NCBI GenBank assembly: GCA_030867875.1
Contig: JAOWCC010000655.1
Span: 12,980,269 to 13,044,268, forward strand
Direction of reading: 5' to 3'
DNA from: Actinernus sp. WN-2022
Taxonomy: Eukaryota; Cnidaria; Anthozoa; Actiniaria; Actinernidae
Length of the DNA: 64,000 nt
Program-made: the position numbers and the translations under genes
Shown: in pieces, positions 18,081 to 29,030 of the stretch
How the letters are laid out: each line of letters opens with the position of its first letter
How positions within the stretch are numbered: position 1 is the stretch's first letter
The notes under the pieces: generated by a model
Seen by the model: the letters and a program-made list of their open reading frames with translations, nothing else
Database searches by the model: none
What the model was told of the DNA's origin: nothing

Positions 18081-18683
18081 GTACGTGTAGAGGGTCACTG
18101 AAGTACACGAGGGAGATCACTGATGTACGCACAGGAGACGCGAAGTTTGCGGGTAGTGTTATGTATTAAAATTAGTCACAGATCGAGCATCGATGGTCAC
18201 TTAGCGTAGTGGTTACCACACGTGGTCTATAATCTGAGGCCTCGGGTTCGAATCCCAGAACGATTTTTTTTTTCAATTTTTATTTTTCCCCCTCTATATT
18301 TTGGTTAAAACTCGTCGTTTGTCTATAAATCCTAGCCCAAGGCCAGTGAGAACACGTTTCCCTGTGAACCCTAGCTCTAGGTACGTGAGACCTAGTCGTT
18401 TACCTGGGAACTTGTTTACTGACGGTTAGGGTTAGGTTTATGTGACGGGTTAGGGTTTCAGTGTTAGTGCATGTGAAGTTTCGGTAAAAGAGAATAAGTC
18501 TCTACTTAGTTTGTGAGGCTGAAAGTTTCAAAATGGTTGATTAAACGAGTGGGACTAGAAATGATTCATGGCCGCTTTCCTACGCCATTTTGGAAAATTC
18601 ACGGTCAATCGAAAGCTGAGACGAGTCTCCTGTGCGTACATCAGTGACCTCTCTCGCGTACTTTAGTGACCCTCTACACGTAC
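18081..18683. mobile_element. Foldback element carrying a tRNA-like sequence
   Basis: Arms of about 60 bases (starting GTACGTGTAGAGGGTCACT) lie at both ends in inverted orientation and enclose a tRNA-like region at 18,195-18,263. No protein-coding capacity is seen. Confidence 0.6.
18195..18263 (+). other. tRNA-like (Pol III promoter) sequence
   Basis: An A-box-like TAGCGTAGTGGTTA and a B-box GGTTCGAATCC are spaced as in tRNA genes, and a T-run terminator follows. The T-stem has mismatches and the anticodon stem does not pair well, so a tRNA-derived repeat is more likely than a working tRNA gene. Confidence 0.5.
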
Positions 18684-18703
18684 ATATGGCGGCCTACTGT
18701 GCT

Positions 18704-19121
18704 TCCTTATAGGCGAATCCTTGTTTACGTTTTTTCCTCATTAGCATACATCAAACTTCAAGCGACGTACATACAAACAAACAGAGTCCATAAATCGAAA
18801 GAGATTGTCACACTTGATAATCACCGACAATTTGAGAGTGATATGATAAATATATTTTGAGGAATGAGCGTTTAAAAAGCTCAAAATTTACAATGAATGT
18901 AGTATGGCTGTCAGCAACTCTTTTCCCCCAGCCCATTTTATAGTTTTGAAAAGTCAATTTCTCCGTAAATATTTAACATATCAATCTCAAATTTTCGGTG
19001 GTTACTCAGTTTAAAATTCTCTTTCAACTGATATAGTCTGTTTGTTTGTAGCTTGAAGTTTAATTTATGCTAATGAGGCAAAAATGTAAACAATGACGTC
19101 AGCAAGGATTCGCCTATAAGG
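18704..19121. repeat. Inverted repeat (foldback) element
   Basis: Arms of about 85 bases starting CCTTATAGGCGAATCCTTG lie at 18,704-18,790 and 19,030-19,121 in inverted orientation. It abuts the foldback element at 18,081-18,683. Only non-coding sequence is seen between the arms. Confidence 0.6.
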
Positions 19122-19661
19122 AGATCGTACGATAGACACTTCTCAATCAAACCCCAACCTAGTTCCGGTTTTTGTGTGAGGGAGGGAGGGGGGGGGGGTT
19201 TAAACTTTATATTTCAGTACGTTAGTCATTATTAATAACTGAGATACATTTTAGAAAAACTGTGTATTCTTATGACAAACAGAAGCACATGGATTAAGTT
19301 GTAGAAGCATAAGAAGATACTGTAAGGAGAAAAATATTAATGTATCAGCAATACGATGGGTTTCAGACGACTCCCTTGAGGAAATGATCGTATCAAACGT
19401 CGTTCAGGTAAACATTGCTTTGACAAATGTAAGATAATATACCGTAGAATTTCGAAAGTAACGGCTCCCATTCGGATTTAGCAGGACTAAGGGGCCGCTA
19501 CTTTCGGGTAGCTAAAAAGCGTTATGGCTTTAATACGATAAGTTACGTGTCTTGACTACGTACATGTAACTCGTAAGCTTCGCTTAGAGAGAGAGTTATT
19601 ACCCCAAAACGCCCCTAAATGAAGAAATAACACCAGAAACAGCGTGGAAGCAAATAGGTAT

Positions 19662-19852
19662 TGTAACGAGATGCCTCGTTAATGACGTGGCTCAGAGACA
19701 GTAATCGAACACCCCTGTTAATTAATTCAATGTTGATTCAGACCATCAAGTCACACGCATGGAAGCTCGAAGTCTAAAACAATAACTTGGAATTAACTAT
19801 AGATTCAAGTCCTATACGTTTGAGTTTGTACTCTGTCTAACACATCTTTACA
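19662..19852 (+). repeat. 5' LTR of gypsy-1
   Basis: A 191-base direct repeat with TG...CA ends; compared with 23,995-24,186 there are two substitutions and one single-base indel. Confidence 0.9.
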
Positions 19853-19917
19853 TGGTGGCAGCCAGTGGTTTAACGAGCCCGATTCACAGTTAGAAGAACT
19901 CTAGAACAGCGACAGAA

Positions 19918-22900
19918 ATGGCCACCGGATTCACCTTGCCGCCCCCGCCGGCACTGGAAATTCACGACGCTAACGTTGCGGAGAAATGGAAGAAGTTTCG
20001 TCTGGCCTGGGATAACTATTCGCTAGCTACTGGGCTGGCCAAGAAGGCAGAAAAGGTACAAGTAGTGACGCTTCTGACGATCATAGGGGAGGAAGCGAGA
20101 GATGTGTTTTCTACGTTCACAGACTGGACAAGCGAAGACAGCCAAACGAAAATAGACCCAGTGTTACAGAAATTCGCCGAATATTGTCAACCCCGAAAAA
20201 ATGTTCCTTTTGAACGGTACCGATTTAATCAAAGGGTTCAAGAAGCAGGAGAAAGCTACGACCAATATAAAACGGCACTAAGAAAGCTTGCAGAAGGCTG
20301 TGAGTTCAACTCTATCACTCCTGACGAAATCTTGCGTGACAGCTAGGATTGTGTTTGGAATCCGAGACAACAAAGTCAGGGAAAGACTGTTAAGGGAATC
20401 AAAATTGACCTCACAGAAAACAGACGAGATCTGTAGAGCGTCCGAAAGTACGGCAGCTCAGATGAAAGAGGTCGGCCAAGCAGATTCTGTAAGCGCTGTA
20501 GGTTTTAACAATAAACCCCGCAGACAACGTGTAAACAAATGGGACAATAATAAGACCCAGGAATGTGGTAATTGCGGTCGCAAACATGACCCCGATAAAT
20601 GCGTGGCGCGGGGGGAAACCTGCAACGAATGCGGAAAACGCAACCATTTCGCAGCCATTTGTCGAAGTAAGAAAAGCCAAAATCCGAGGACCGTCAAAAC
20701 CGGCGTGAGAGCCATCGACGAGGACTCGGACGAGGAGAATGAGGATTTGTATGTAATTAGTGACGTCGCAGCGGTCACGCTCGACGATTCACAACTGGTG
20801 ACTTTCAAACTAGACTCTGGGAATTACCTGCGTTTCCAGCCGGACACTGGCGCCCAATGCAATGTCATACCGGTTCACCTCTACAGGAAGGCAGCCAAGG
20901 ATCCCGAGCTTATCCAAGTGAAGCCGGTCAACTCAGCAATATCTGTATACGGAGGTTCCCGACTTCCGGTGGTTGGAAGCATGTTACTCAGGGTATGGCG
21001 TGACAATGCGAAGTGTCTCTTAGATTGTAAACTCGTCGATAACGAGGACATTCGCCCTATATTGGGGCGAAAAGCGTGTATTGGCATGAATATCATCAAA
21101 TACACAGACAACGACGCCATGAACAAGTCCACAACAGACAAAGCACCAGTCTTCGCACTTCACAATGATGTCAGCATGTCTAAGGAAAGTATAGTGGAAC
21201 AGTTTCCTGAGGTATTCTCTGAGGAAGTCGGGCAGCTTGATGGGGAATACCGCATCAAAATTGACAGTACTGTAAATCCTGTACAACATGCACCCCGACG
21301 CGTGCCCGTGGCTTTACGAGATCACCTCAAATCAGAATTGGATAAGATGGTGGAGCAGGAAATCATCTCCCCGGTAACCACGCCTACGCCATGGGTGAGT
21401 TCTCTTGTAGTAGTTTCCAAGCCTAATGGAAAGCCTGTTTGGATCCCAAAGATCTGAACAAAGCGATACAACGAGAACACTACCCTCTTCCCACCATTGA
21501 AGATGTGGCCACGCGACTACATGGTGCAAAAGTCTTCACGAAGCTGGACGTGAGAAACGGGTTCTGGCATGTTATGCTAGCCGAGGACTCGTCTTTCCTC
21601 ACTACCTTCAACACGCCATTTGGGAGGTATCGCTGGCGGCGCATGCCCTTCGGCATCCGGTCCGCTCCGGAAGTCTTCCAGAGAAAGATGCACGAGCTGA
21701 TAGAAGGGATGTCAAATATCGAAGTGGTCGCCGATGACTTTGTGGTGGTTGGCTATGGACAGACACACGAAGAGGCGACACGTGATCATGATGCGACACT
21801 AAAGGCCTTCTTGGAGCGATGTGAGACGCGCGGGCTGAAGCTCAACATCGATAAACTCAAGCTGAGGCAAACTGAAGTACCCTTCATTGGGCACGTGGCG
21901 ACCGGTGAGGGCATTCGCGTTGACCCAGCTAAGGTCAAAGCAATACGCGACATGCCTGCGCCTACAGATAAAGCCGGAGTGCAGAGGTTACTGGGGTTAG
22001 TACAATACCTGAGCAAGTTTCTACCCAACTTGTCGGACCTGACGAAACCTCTCCGAGAGCTGACGCAACATGACGTAGAGTGGAGTTGGGGAGACGGACC
22101 AGCCAGAGCACTGGATCAGCTGAAGGACGCAGTCACTCGTACGCCTGTACTGCGTTACTACAACCTTGAGGATGAAGTCACGCTTCAGTGTGACGCATCG
22201 CAAGCAGGGCTAGGGGCTGCGCTATTGCAGAATGGCCAGCCTGTAGCCTATGCCTCCAGAGCTCTCACCTCAGCAGAGATCCGTTACGCTCAAATCGAGA
22301 AGGAGCTCCTGGCTATTGTTTTCGCGTGCGAACGATTCAATACATACATATACGGCAGAGATGTGATCGCAGTGCAGACGGATCACAAGCCACTGGAGAC
22401 CATCGTCCTCAAGCCTCTCAACTCAGCACCACAACGTCTCCAGCGGATGCTACTCCGACTTCAGAAGTACAACCTGGTGGTTAAATATAAGAAGGGAAAG
22501 GACATGTTTCTGGCTGATACGCTGAGCAGAGCTTTCCTGCCTGAGGTGAGCGCGTCGTTGTTTGTTCACAGATTAGAGCAGATCGACCACAAGACCTGGC
22601 TCCCTGTCAGCGACGCGCGATGGCAGCAGATGATCCAGTCTTCCAACAGTTGAGGTCAGTGATCAAAGGCGGCTGGCCACACAACAGGTCAGACTTGCCC
22701 CAGTGTTTGCATCCATATTATGATATTCGGGATGAACTCACCATCCAGGGTGAGCTGGTATTCAAGGGCCAACAACTTGTAGTACCAGCTGCCCTTCGCA
22801 AGGAGCTGATGGCTGCGTCTCGTGCATCCCACATAGGTATCGAGGCATGCATACGGAGAGCACGCGATACCCTTTTCTGGCCGCGCATGGCCAAAGAGCT

Positions 22901-23900
22901 CAAGGAATACATCGCTAAGTGCGATATATGTATGTCATATCGCAGTGCCCAAACCAAGGAGCCTTTACAGCAGCACGAGTTCGCAGCGAGACCGTGGTCC
23001 AAAGTGGCTGCTGATCTTTGCCAGCTGGATGGACGGACACTACTAGTCATCTCTGATAATTACAGTAATTTTGTTGAGGTAGCTCGCGTGACTGCTTTAA
23101 ACTCAAAGGGTATCATCAAGGAGCTAAAGGCAGTCTTTGCGAGATTTGGGATTCCAGATGTCCTGCTCACGGATAACGGGCGACACTTCGCGTCCACAGA
23201 ATTCTCACTCTTTGCGCGGACCTGGAGTTTTGACCACATGACGTCATCGCCCACATACCCGCAGTCAAATGGCAAAGCAGAGAATGCAGTGAAAACTGTC
23301 AAGTTGTTGTTCAAAAAGTGCAAAGAGTCAGGACAATCTGAGTACTTGGCACTGTTAGACTGGCGGAACACTCCAACCGAGGGAGTCGGCACGATCCCGG
23401 CTCAGCGGTTAATGGGCCGTCGATGCAAGACCCTTCTACCTGTTGCAGGCACACTCCTGAAGCCCCGCTACGACACCGAGGCGGATGCGAAAGCACTGGC
23501 AGGGATGAAGCAGCGTCAGGAGCACTATTATAACAGGAGCGCAAAACCACTCAAGCCAATCACTCCAGGTGAGACAGTGCGCATGAAACTGCCTGGCGAT
23601 AACAAATGGACACAAGGCACTTGCACAGCAAAGCAGGCCAACCGGAGTTACATGGTGAAGGTGGGAGATGCAGAGTACAGGCGTAACCGTAGACACATAC
23701 AGAAGACCAACGAGCCACCAATCCTAGAGGTACCTGATACCACTGAGGAGCCTCCAGCGGAACCCGAACCAGGCCAATACATGCCGCGTACGGGTCGCTC
23801 ACCTGGGAAACAAACAGGCGACAACGCTGGGCCCCGGAGGTCCAGCCGCACACGCCAAGCCCCAGCTTGGCACAATGACTACGAGGTGACAGCACCATAG
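19918..23900 (+). pseudogene. gag-pol of gypsy-1 (three frame disruptions)
   Basis: Gag starts at 19,918 (MATGFTLPPPPALEI). Two zinc knuckles (CGNCGRKHDPDKC and CNECGKRNHFAAIC) are followed by an aspartic protease with DTGAQCN. The reverse transcriptase shows FTKLDVRNGFWHV and VADDFVVVG, and the RNase H shows LQCDASQAGLG. The integrase has an HHCC domain (ending CDICMSYRS) and a DDE core (AADLCQ, LTDNGRHF, QSNGKAENAVK). Frame breaks lie near 20,338 (about 4 extra bases, AGCT), near 21,435 (a short deletion within the PNGK...LDPKDLNK region) and near 22,620 (at the RNase H-integrase boundary). Integrase is open to 23,900. The order PR-RT-RH-IN places it in Ty3/gypsy. Confidence 0.85.
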
Positions 23901-23994
23901 CTGGTCACATACACTGTTAACAGTCTAGTGCATAGTATATTATCACTATTGTATATATTGTATCTATGATTCGTTTTGTTTAAAAGGGGAAAGA

Positions 23995-24186
23995 TGTAAC
24001 GAGATGCCTCGTTAATGACGTGGCTCAGAGACAGTAATCTAACACCCCTGTTAATTAATTCAATGTTGATTCAGACCATCAAGTCACACGCATGGAAGCT
24101 CGAAGTCTAAAACAATAACTTGGAATTAAACTATATATTCAAGTCCTATACGTTTGAGTTTGTACTCTGTCTAACACATCTTTACA
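23995..24186 (+). repeat. 3' LTR of gypsy-1
   Basis: A 192-base direct repeat of 19,662-19,852, preceded by a polypurine tract. Confidence 0.9.
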
Positions 24187-24871
24187 GGTATGTTTATTCG
24201 TACATTCAAAACGATTTCTAAATTACTACGAATGAAGTATGTAATAGCCACATGACTGCCACACACCTGTAGCCTGGGCTGCCTGTGGCTTAACCGTTTT
24301 CAAGAAACTCCTAAACTGAATGTACGTAATTCGCGTAATTAATTCAAAATCAGAAAACGATAACGATTATTATTATACTGCACCGAAAACAACACATTTC
24401 GGCTCTACATCAGCTACATTGTTCATAACATTATCAGTAGTCAACGGCTATGTTGTGAAATAAAACTACGATTCAACGGTAGCAATCTATGGGTTTGTGA
24501 AAATATAAGATATGTATAGGCTAGTATAGGGTTTTATAAATTGCCATACAATGTATGAATAAATATACCTTTCGCTTTCATGTTGTTTCCTTTGTGGTTG
24601 TTCCTTACTTGGAACCATTTTATTAGGGTGTTTTTCAACCCCCTCGGCTTACCACCTAACTTCACAAACCATGGATTAAGCGGCCTGTGGTTGTTCCATC
24701 AGCATTCTTCAAGGAACAATGTTTCTCTTTCAAATATCGGAAGGCCGGACCGCTACTTTCGGGGGGCCGTTATTTTCGGAATTCTACGGTATTAATGTGC
24801 CTTCCACAGTAAGTTGCTCCTTCGGTTCTTAACTGACCTAACTTATTTGCCGTTGATGTTTCCCTTCGTAG

Positions 24872-25218
24872 TATGGGCATTCGTACGGACGGCGCATGGT
24901 GCAAGGCACCCTTCGATATCAAATGAATGAAGATCCACAGTGCCGCGAAATCGGCCAAAGACGAATATCAATTATGCTAAGAGAAGTTGCTCCACGTGCC
25001 CATGATGAAAGGGCACACGACTTGCTGGACAGAACAAACCCTGTTCCATACCATGCACCATACTTTGGTTACAAGTTACATATGGATCAAAATGAAAAAT
25101 TAGCTCAGGAGTTTGGAGTCACCCATATTCACGCCCTGGATGGCTGTAGCAGGATGGTTCTTGGTTTTATTACAATTCCAAAAAAGAATCCAATCCTCAT
25201 TTACCAATATCTGTTTCG
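24872..25218 (+). CDS. DDE-integrase-derived gene, exon A
   Basis: This is an exon of a spliced gene. An acceptor (CTTCGTAG) precedes it and a GTAGGT donor follows at 25,219. It encodes YGHSYGRRMVQGTLRYQ, a helical HTH-like region, then YFGYKLHMDQNEKL and HALDGCSRMVLGF, the strand with the first catalytic Asp of an rve-type core. The exon ends within a codon (CG), completed by exon B. The layout matches a multi-exon integrase-core gene family I recall from cnidarians, lancelets and fishes, thought to descend from a transposon integrase. Earlier exons must lie further left, but none could be identified across the transposon-filled region. The frame is intact here. Confidence 0.6.
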
Positions 25219-25523
25219 GTAGGTGCATATATCGTCTTCACTACGAGCTTTAGCAATTTATTACACTTTTGCTTGCCCTTGCCAGCAGGCCATGCAATGA
25301 TTTTTTTATGGATTCTTTACCATTACAATTTGTCGTCTATATTTTAGTTCTGTTCTATAGTCTAATTCGTGTTTAACCTGCTTATTTTAATGCTGAAATT
25401 ATGGTATATAGGCATAGGTCGTAATATTATCCATTTTACGTCGGTGCTCGCGGGAAGTTATGGACCGCACATTGACCAAACATAGCAAACGACACAATTG
25501 TGGTGTATCTAAAAAGTATTAGT

Positions 25524-26702
25524 AATAGGCCTTTTGCATCAATTGATCACGTGACGATTTTCCCATAGCAACGCCTTGTGTGGAGGGCAAGCCATTCTAA
25601 CTTTCCTTGACAACAGAGAGAGCGTGGGAGACGCGAACGTGAAACCTCAATACTAAAAGTTCTGCCGGTTCCTTTGTTATTCGTTTTCAGCTCAAATTTA
25701 TCATAACTATTTAGCTTTAAATCTTAAAGTTCAGTGTTAGAGGATTTTAAGAGCCGTAAGACGATCAGAAATAGCTTTCTGAAGCCAAAACCGAACCGGA
25801 CTCTGCGAATACTCGCAACATGATGGCGGCCTCAACAGACGGTAAGAACTGAGCTGACTTTGGGAATGTACTTTTCTTCCACGCTTTAAATAGTTTTTAT
25901 GTTCTAGAAAAATTATCTAATGACAGGAGATGTATCTATTTAATACTCTATCATAGCCGAGGAGATGCTAGGAGACGCTGGTGTTGTATAAACTGGAACG
26001 CGCTACCACCGGTTGTGTGCCACAAATATGCAATGGTGATTCACGCTATAACGATGGACTTTCCTTTCATCGCAAAAATTCCCCGGTAAAGACATGGGAT
26101 TAAGGTCTCAGTGGATCACCAAAATACGAAGTAACGAGGGGCTTTATTTCAAGATTACAGACTCAAGTGTTGCTGGTGATTTGAAAAAAAGAGAGAACTT
26201 GTCACATAGGAAAACCAGCTACTCAACAACCTATAATATCAGGTTGTTATTCGTACATCAGTTTATAATATCTCTGTAGCCTGTAACGCGTTCAGATACA
26301 TCATTCTCCTGTCATCGCATAATTTTCTAGAACATAAAGACGATTTAAAGCGTGGAAGAAAAGTACATTCCCGAAGTTAGCTTCTTACTGGCGCCAGCTG
26401 TTGTCTCATGTTGCGAGTCGCAGAGTCCGGTTCGGTTCTCGATTCAGAAAGCTATTTTTGATCGTCTTACGGCTCTTAAAATCCTCTAACACTGAACTTT
26501 AAGATTTAAAGCTAAATAGTTATGATAAATTTGAGCTGAAAACGAATAACAAAGGAACCGGCAGAACTTTTAGTATTGAGGTTTCACGTTCGCGTCTCCC
26601 ACGCTCTCTCTGTTGTCAAGGAAAGTTGGAATGGCTTGCCCTCCACACAAGGCGTTGCTATGGGAAAATCGTCAGGTGATCAATTGATGCAAAAGGCCTA
26701 TT
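25524..26702. mobile_element. Long-armed foldback element in intron 1
   Basis: Inverted arms of about 420 bases (25,524-25,955 and about 26,290-26,702) start AATAGGCCTTTTGCA. Near the inner end of the left arm ATGATGGCGGCCTCAACAG is followed by a splice-donor-like GGTAAG, which looks like the first exon of the parent element. The same termini occur at 61,026-62,974. Confidence 0.75.
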
Positions 26703-26733
26703 CACCCCAGTATGTTGATATTCTTTCGTGTAG

Positions 26734-27086
26734 GCCAGCTCTTCTGCAGCATGGGCTGTTTGACCAGCTACGTGTTGACCATGGAACAGAATTCTGTCTC
26801 TGTATATTTGTGCAAGAGCTTCTCAAGAAACATCGATGTGATACATGTAGGGCTCCTTGGAGGCAAACTGCATCCACAAAAAAATACCGGGCTGAGAGAT
26901 TATGGCCAGAAGAAAACTCGAGGGTCAATTACCCTATTAAAAGAGCCCTTTGTTTCATACAAGAGCAATAGATCTGCAACATGGAAGACCTCCTTGTAAC
27001 ATTTGCCGTGTCATGGGTGACTATACAAGTCAGCAAAATTGGATCAGACAATGTTATCAACTCGTGGAACTATCACCGGATTCCTG
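26734..27086 (+). pseudogene. DDE-integrase-derived gene, exon B (in-frame stop)
   Basis: A TTTCGTGTAG acceptor precedes and a GTTAGT donor follows. The exon completes the catalytic triad: LRVDHGTEFCL has the second Asp, and RAERLWPEENSRVNYPIK has the Glu in the form typical of this family. After CFIQEQ a TAG codon lies in frame, and the same frame continues as ICNMEDLLVTFAVSWVTIQ to the donor. The nonsense codon would truncate the protein after the catalytic core, so the locus is either a pseudogene or makes a shortened product. Confidence 0.6.
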
Positions 27087-27577
27087 GTTAGTGATACCCT
27101 GGGTGCCAGAGTTTTTTTTTTCCCTGTAGCTGATAACACCGAGCAGCAAAGCCGCGAGAGTCGAGAAATATAATTGTCGCTCGGATCTCGCGGCATAGGT
27201 TTTGTTCGGTGTCGGCGAGAAAAATAACCTCTGCTCCTCAAGGGTAGGTTGGTGACCGATCCTTTATCAAAAAAATATGCCTTATCAGCTAGGGTCAGAA
27301 ATTGAAGTTGCGTCTTATTGGGCGCCAATGCGACTAAATTTTGTGTGTTGCCAGCAAATGTTCTTTGTCACATGTCACGTCGCTTGAAACTCGAAATGTG
27401 GCGCATTTGGCGATTAAAAATGTTTTGGCTAGTCGCGTTGGCGCCTATGTGAAAAAGTTAATTTCGGACCCTGCTTATTTTACTTGCCTTGGCTCACTTT
27501 GAAGTGGATTTTATTTTTAACTATTGAATGTCAGTTACATATTATGCAGCAATATATATTTTTGCAAATGTACCGTC

Positions 27578-28081
27578 GTCTAATAATTATTAGTAGAAAC
27601 CAACTAGTGTTCTATCACGAACCTGTAATTTGAATGGCTAAGCCACTCCCTATCTACACCGCGGCAAAACGGTATGTTCCGCTGGCCAAAATAACGAAGG
27701 CTCTGCTATCAAATACAAATTAGTAAATAATTTTATAACTTAGTAAACTCACAGTGAATCACAAATTAAGAAAACTTCAACCTGTGAAAGTCTAAGGCTT
27801 AGCTTTTAAGTAGTTTTCTTATTTTTTCACAAAACAGTTCACAAATGGTACTTTTAAGCAGAAATTTTAAAATCACGGCATTTGCCTGTTGTTTCATTTC
27901 AGTTTTCACAAGATATAGCAAATACGCATGCGCATGACGTTTTGCCGCGGTGTGCTCCCTATCTAGTGAGTAGTGAAAAAGCCGATTTTCAAAAGCAAAA
28001 CAATGACTGCCAAGTCATCAAAATCTTGTTTTAGTTTAAGATTATTGAAATACTAGTTGGTTTCTACTAAAACAATTAGAC
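27578..28081. mobile_element. Nested MITE in intron 2
   Basis: Outer inverted ends of about 31 bases start GTCTAAT and contain TAGTAGAAACCAACTAGT. A second inverted pair (CACCGCGGCAAAACG at 27,657 and its complement at about 27,939-27,953) lies inside, suggesting one element within another. Confidence 0.55.
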
Positions 28082-28658
28082 TACTCACTCTCAGTTTTTA
28101 TGGCTGATATATGCTCCTCGTCAACTATCAGCCGATAGAAACTTCGAGCTCATAGTCTAATTGTTAATTTGTCGGGGCCGGGATAACTGTTTCTTGTCCG
28201 ATCTTTGGTTTGATCGAGCATCAACACTTGATATGGATCCGCGTAGCTAGCTCGCGCATGGCTGCTGAAACTACATCCATAAAACGAATATTCAACGTTA
28301 AAGTGGCTAACGCCCAACAGCCTACTTTTGATATCTGCTTCACTCGTCACGCACAAAGGTCTCAATATGAGGCTCCGAGGTAAATGAAATGTGCTCATTA
28401 CTCGTATGCACCAATTGCCTACACAAATAGTCTCCTGTGTAATGAGGTTATGACGAAGGAAGCCGTTATCTAATCACCGTTGTGTGAATAGACTGCTATT
28501 AAACCAGATAAAAATATGAAATTGTTTGCAGGTTTCTTTATAAGACAACACAAAAGAAACCCGCCAAAAATTGCCTCGCTTCCGTGTTTATTCACAGGTG
28601 ATCGTCGCTAGTCTCAACTGCGAAATGGGCCATTGTTTGCTTTATGCCACGTAAGTAC

Positions 28659-28807
28659 TGTAGTATCCTTACTCAAGGATGTATTCGGATTTAACCTAAT
28701 AATATACAAGTATGACACAAACACGTTCTAGCCTTCGTCCGCCATCTTGCATATATAATTACCCATCATGCCTCACGGCCCTAAGTATTACATAACAATA
28801 CACTACA
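28659..28807 (-). repeat. 3' LTR of gypsy-2
   Basis: A 149-base direct repeat; a purine-rich tract lies on its inner side in the element's orientation (GGGTAAAGGGAGAT). Confidence 0.9.
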
Positions 28808-29030
28808 ATCTCCCTTTACCCCAGATTGAAACTCTGTGAGATTTTCACTTAATATGGCTCAAGTGTCTTACTGTCTCGGCTACAAACTAACCTATATATC
28901 ACCATAACAACTGTAACAAATTAGTTAAACAATAGCTAACTTCAAAATGTTCAAATGTTCAGTACTTAAAATAAACAAAAACTCCTTTCATGTCTATTAC
29001 TGGGACAAACACATAAAGGCACATATCAGT

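Larger units (their letters stand above)
19662..24186 (+). mobile_element. Ty3/gypsy LTR retrotransposon (gypsy-1), complete structure
   Basis: LTRs of about 191 bases (TGTAAC...TTTACA) bound the element, with a GGTAT target duplication on both sides (19,657-19,661 and 24,187-24,191). A TGG-starting primer-binding site follows the 5' LTR, and a purine tract (AAAAGGGGAAAGA) precedes the 3' LTR. The LTRs differ at about three positions, so insertion is recent. Confidence 0.9.
19442..24789. mobile_element. pogo/Tigger-like MITE interrupted by gypsy-1
   Basis: The outermost bases CCGTAGAATTTCGAAAGTAA (from 19,442) and their imperfect inverted match ending at 24,789 are flanked by TA on both sides (19,440-19,441 and 24,790-24,791). 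TA duplications and GTAGAA-type termini resemble the pogo/Tigger branch of Tc1/mariner. Removing gypsy-1 leaves about 0.8 kb without coding capacity. Confidence 0.6.

Noticed and set aside
18195..18263. Functional tRNA gene
   Set aside because: A and B boxes are present, but T- and anticodon-stem pairing is poor and it lies in a repeat element.
20411..20808. Minus-strand open frames over gypsy-1 gag
   Set aside because: They are antisense to zinc knuckle-bearing gag and have no conserved motif.
21439..22653. Separate host reverse-transcriptase gene
   Set aside because: It is the middle segment of gypsy-1 pol, bounded by two frame breaks within the same LTR element.
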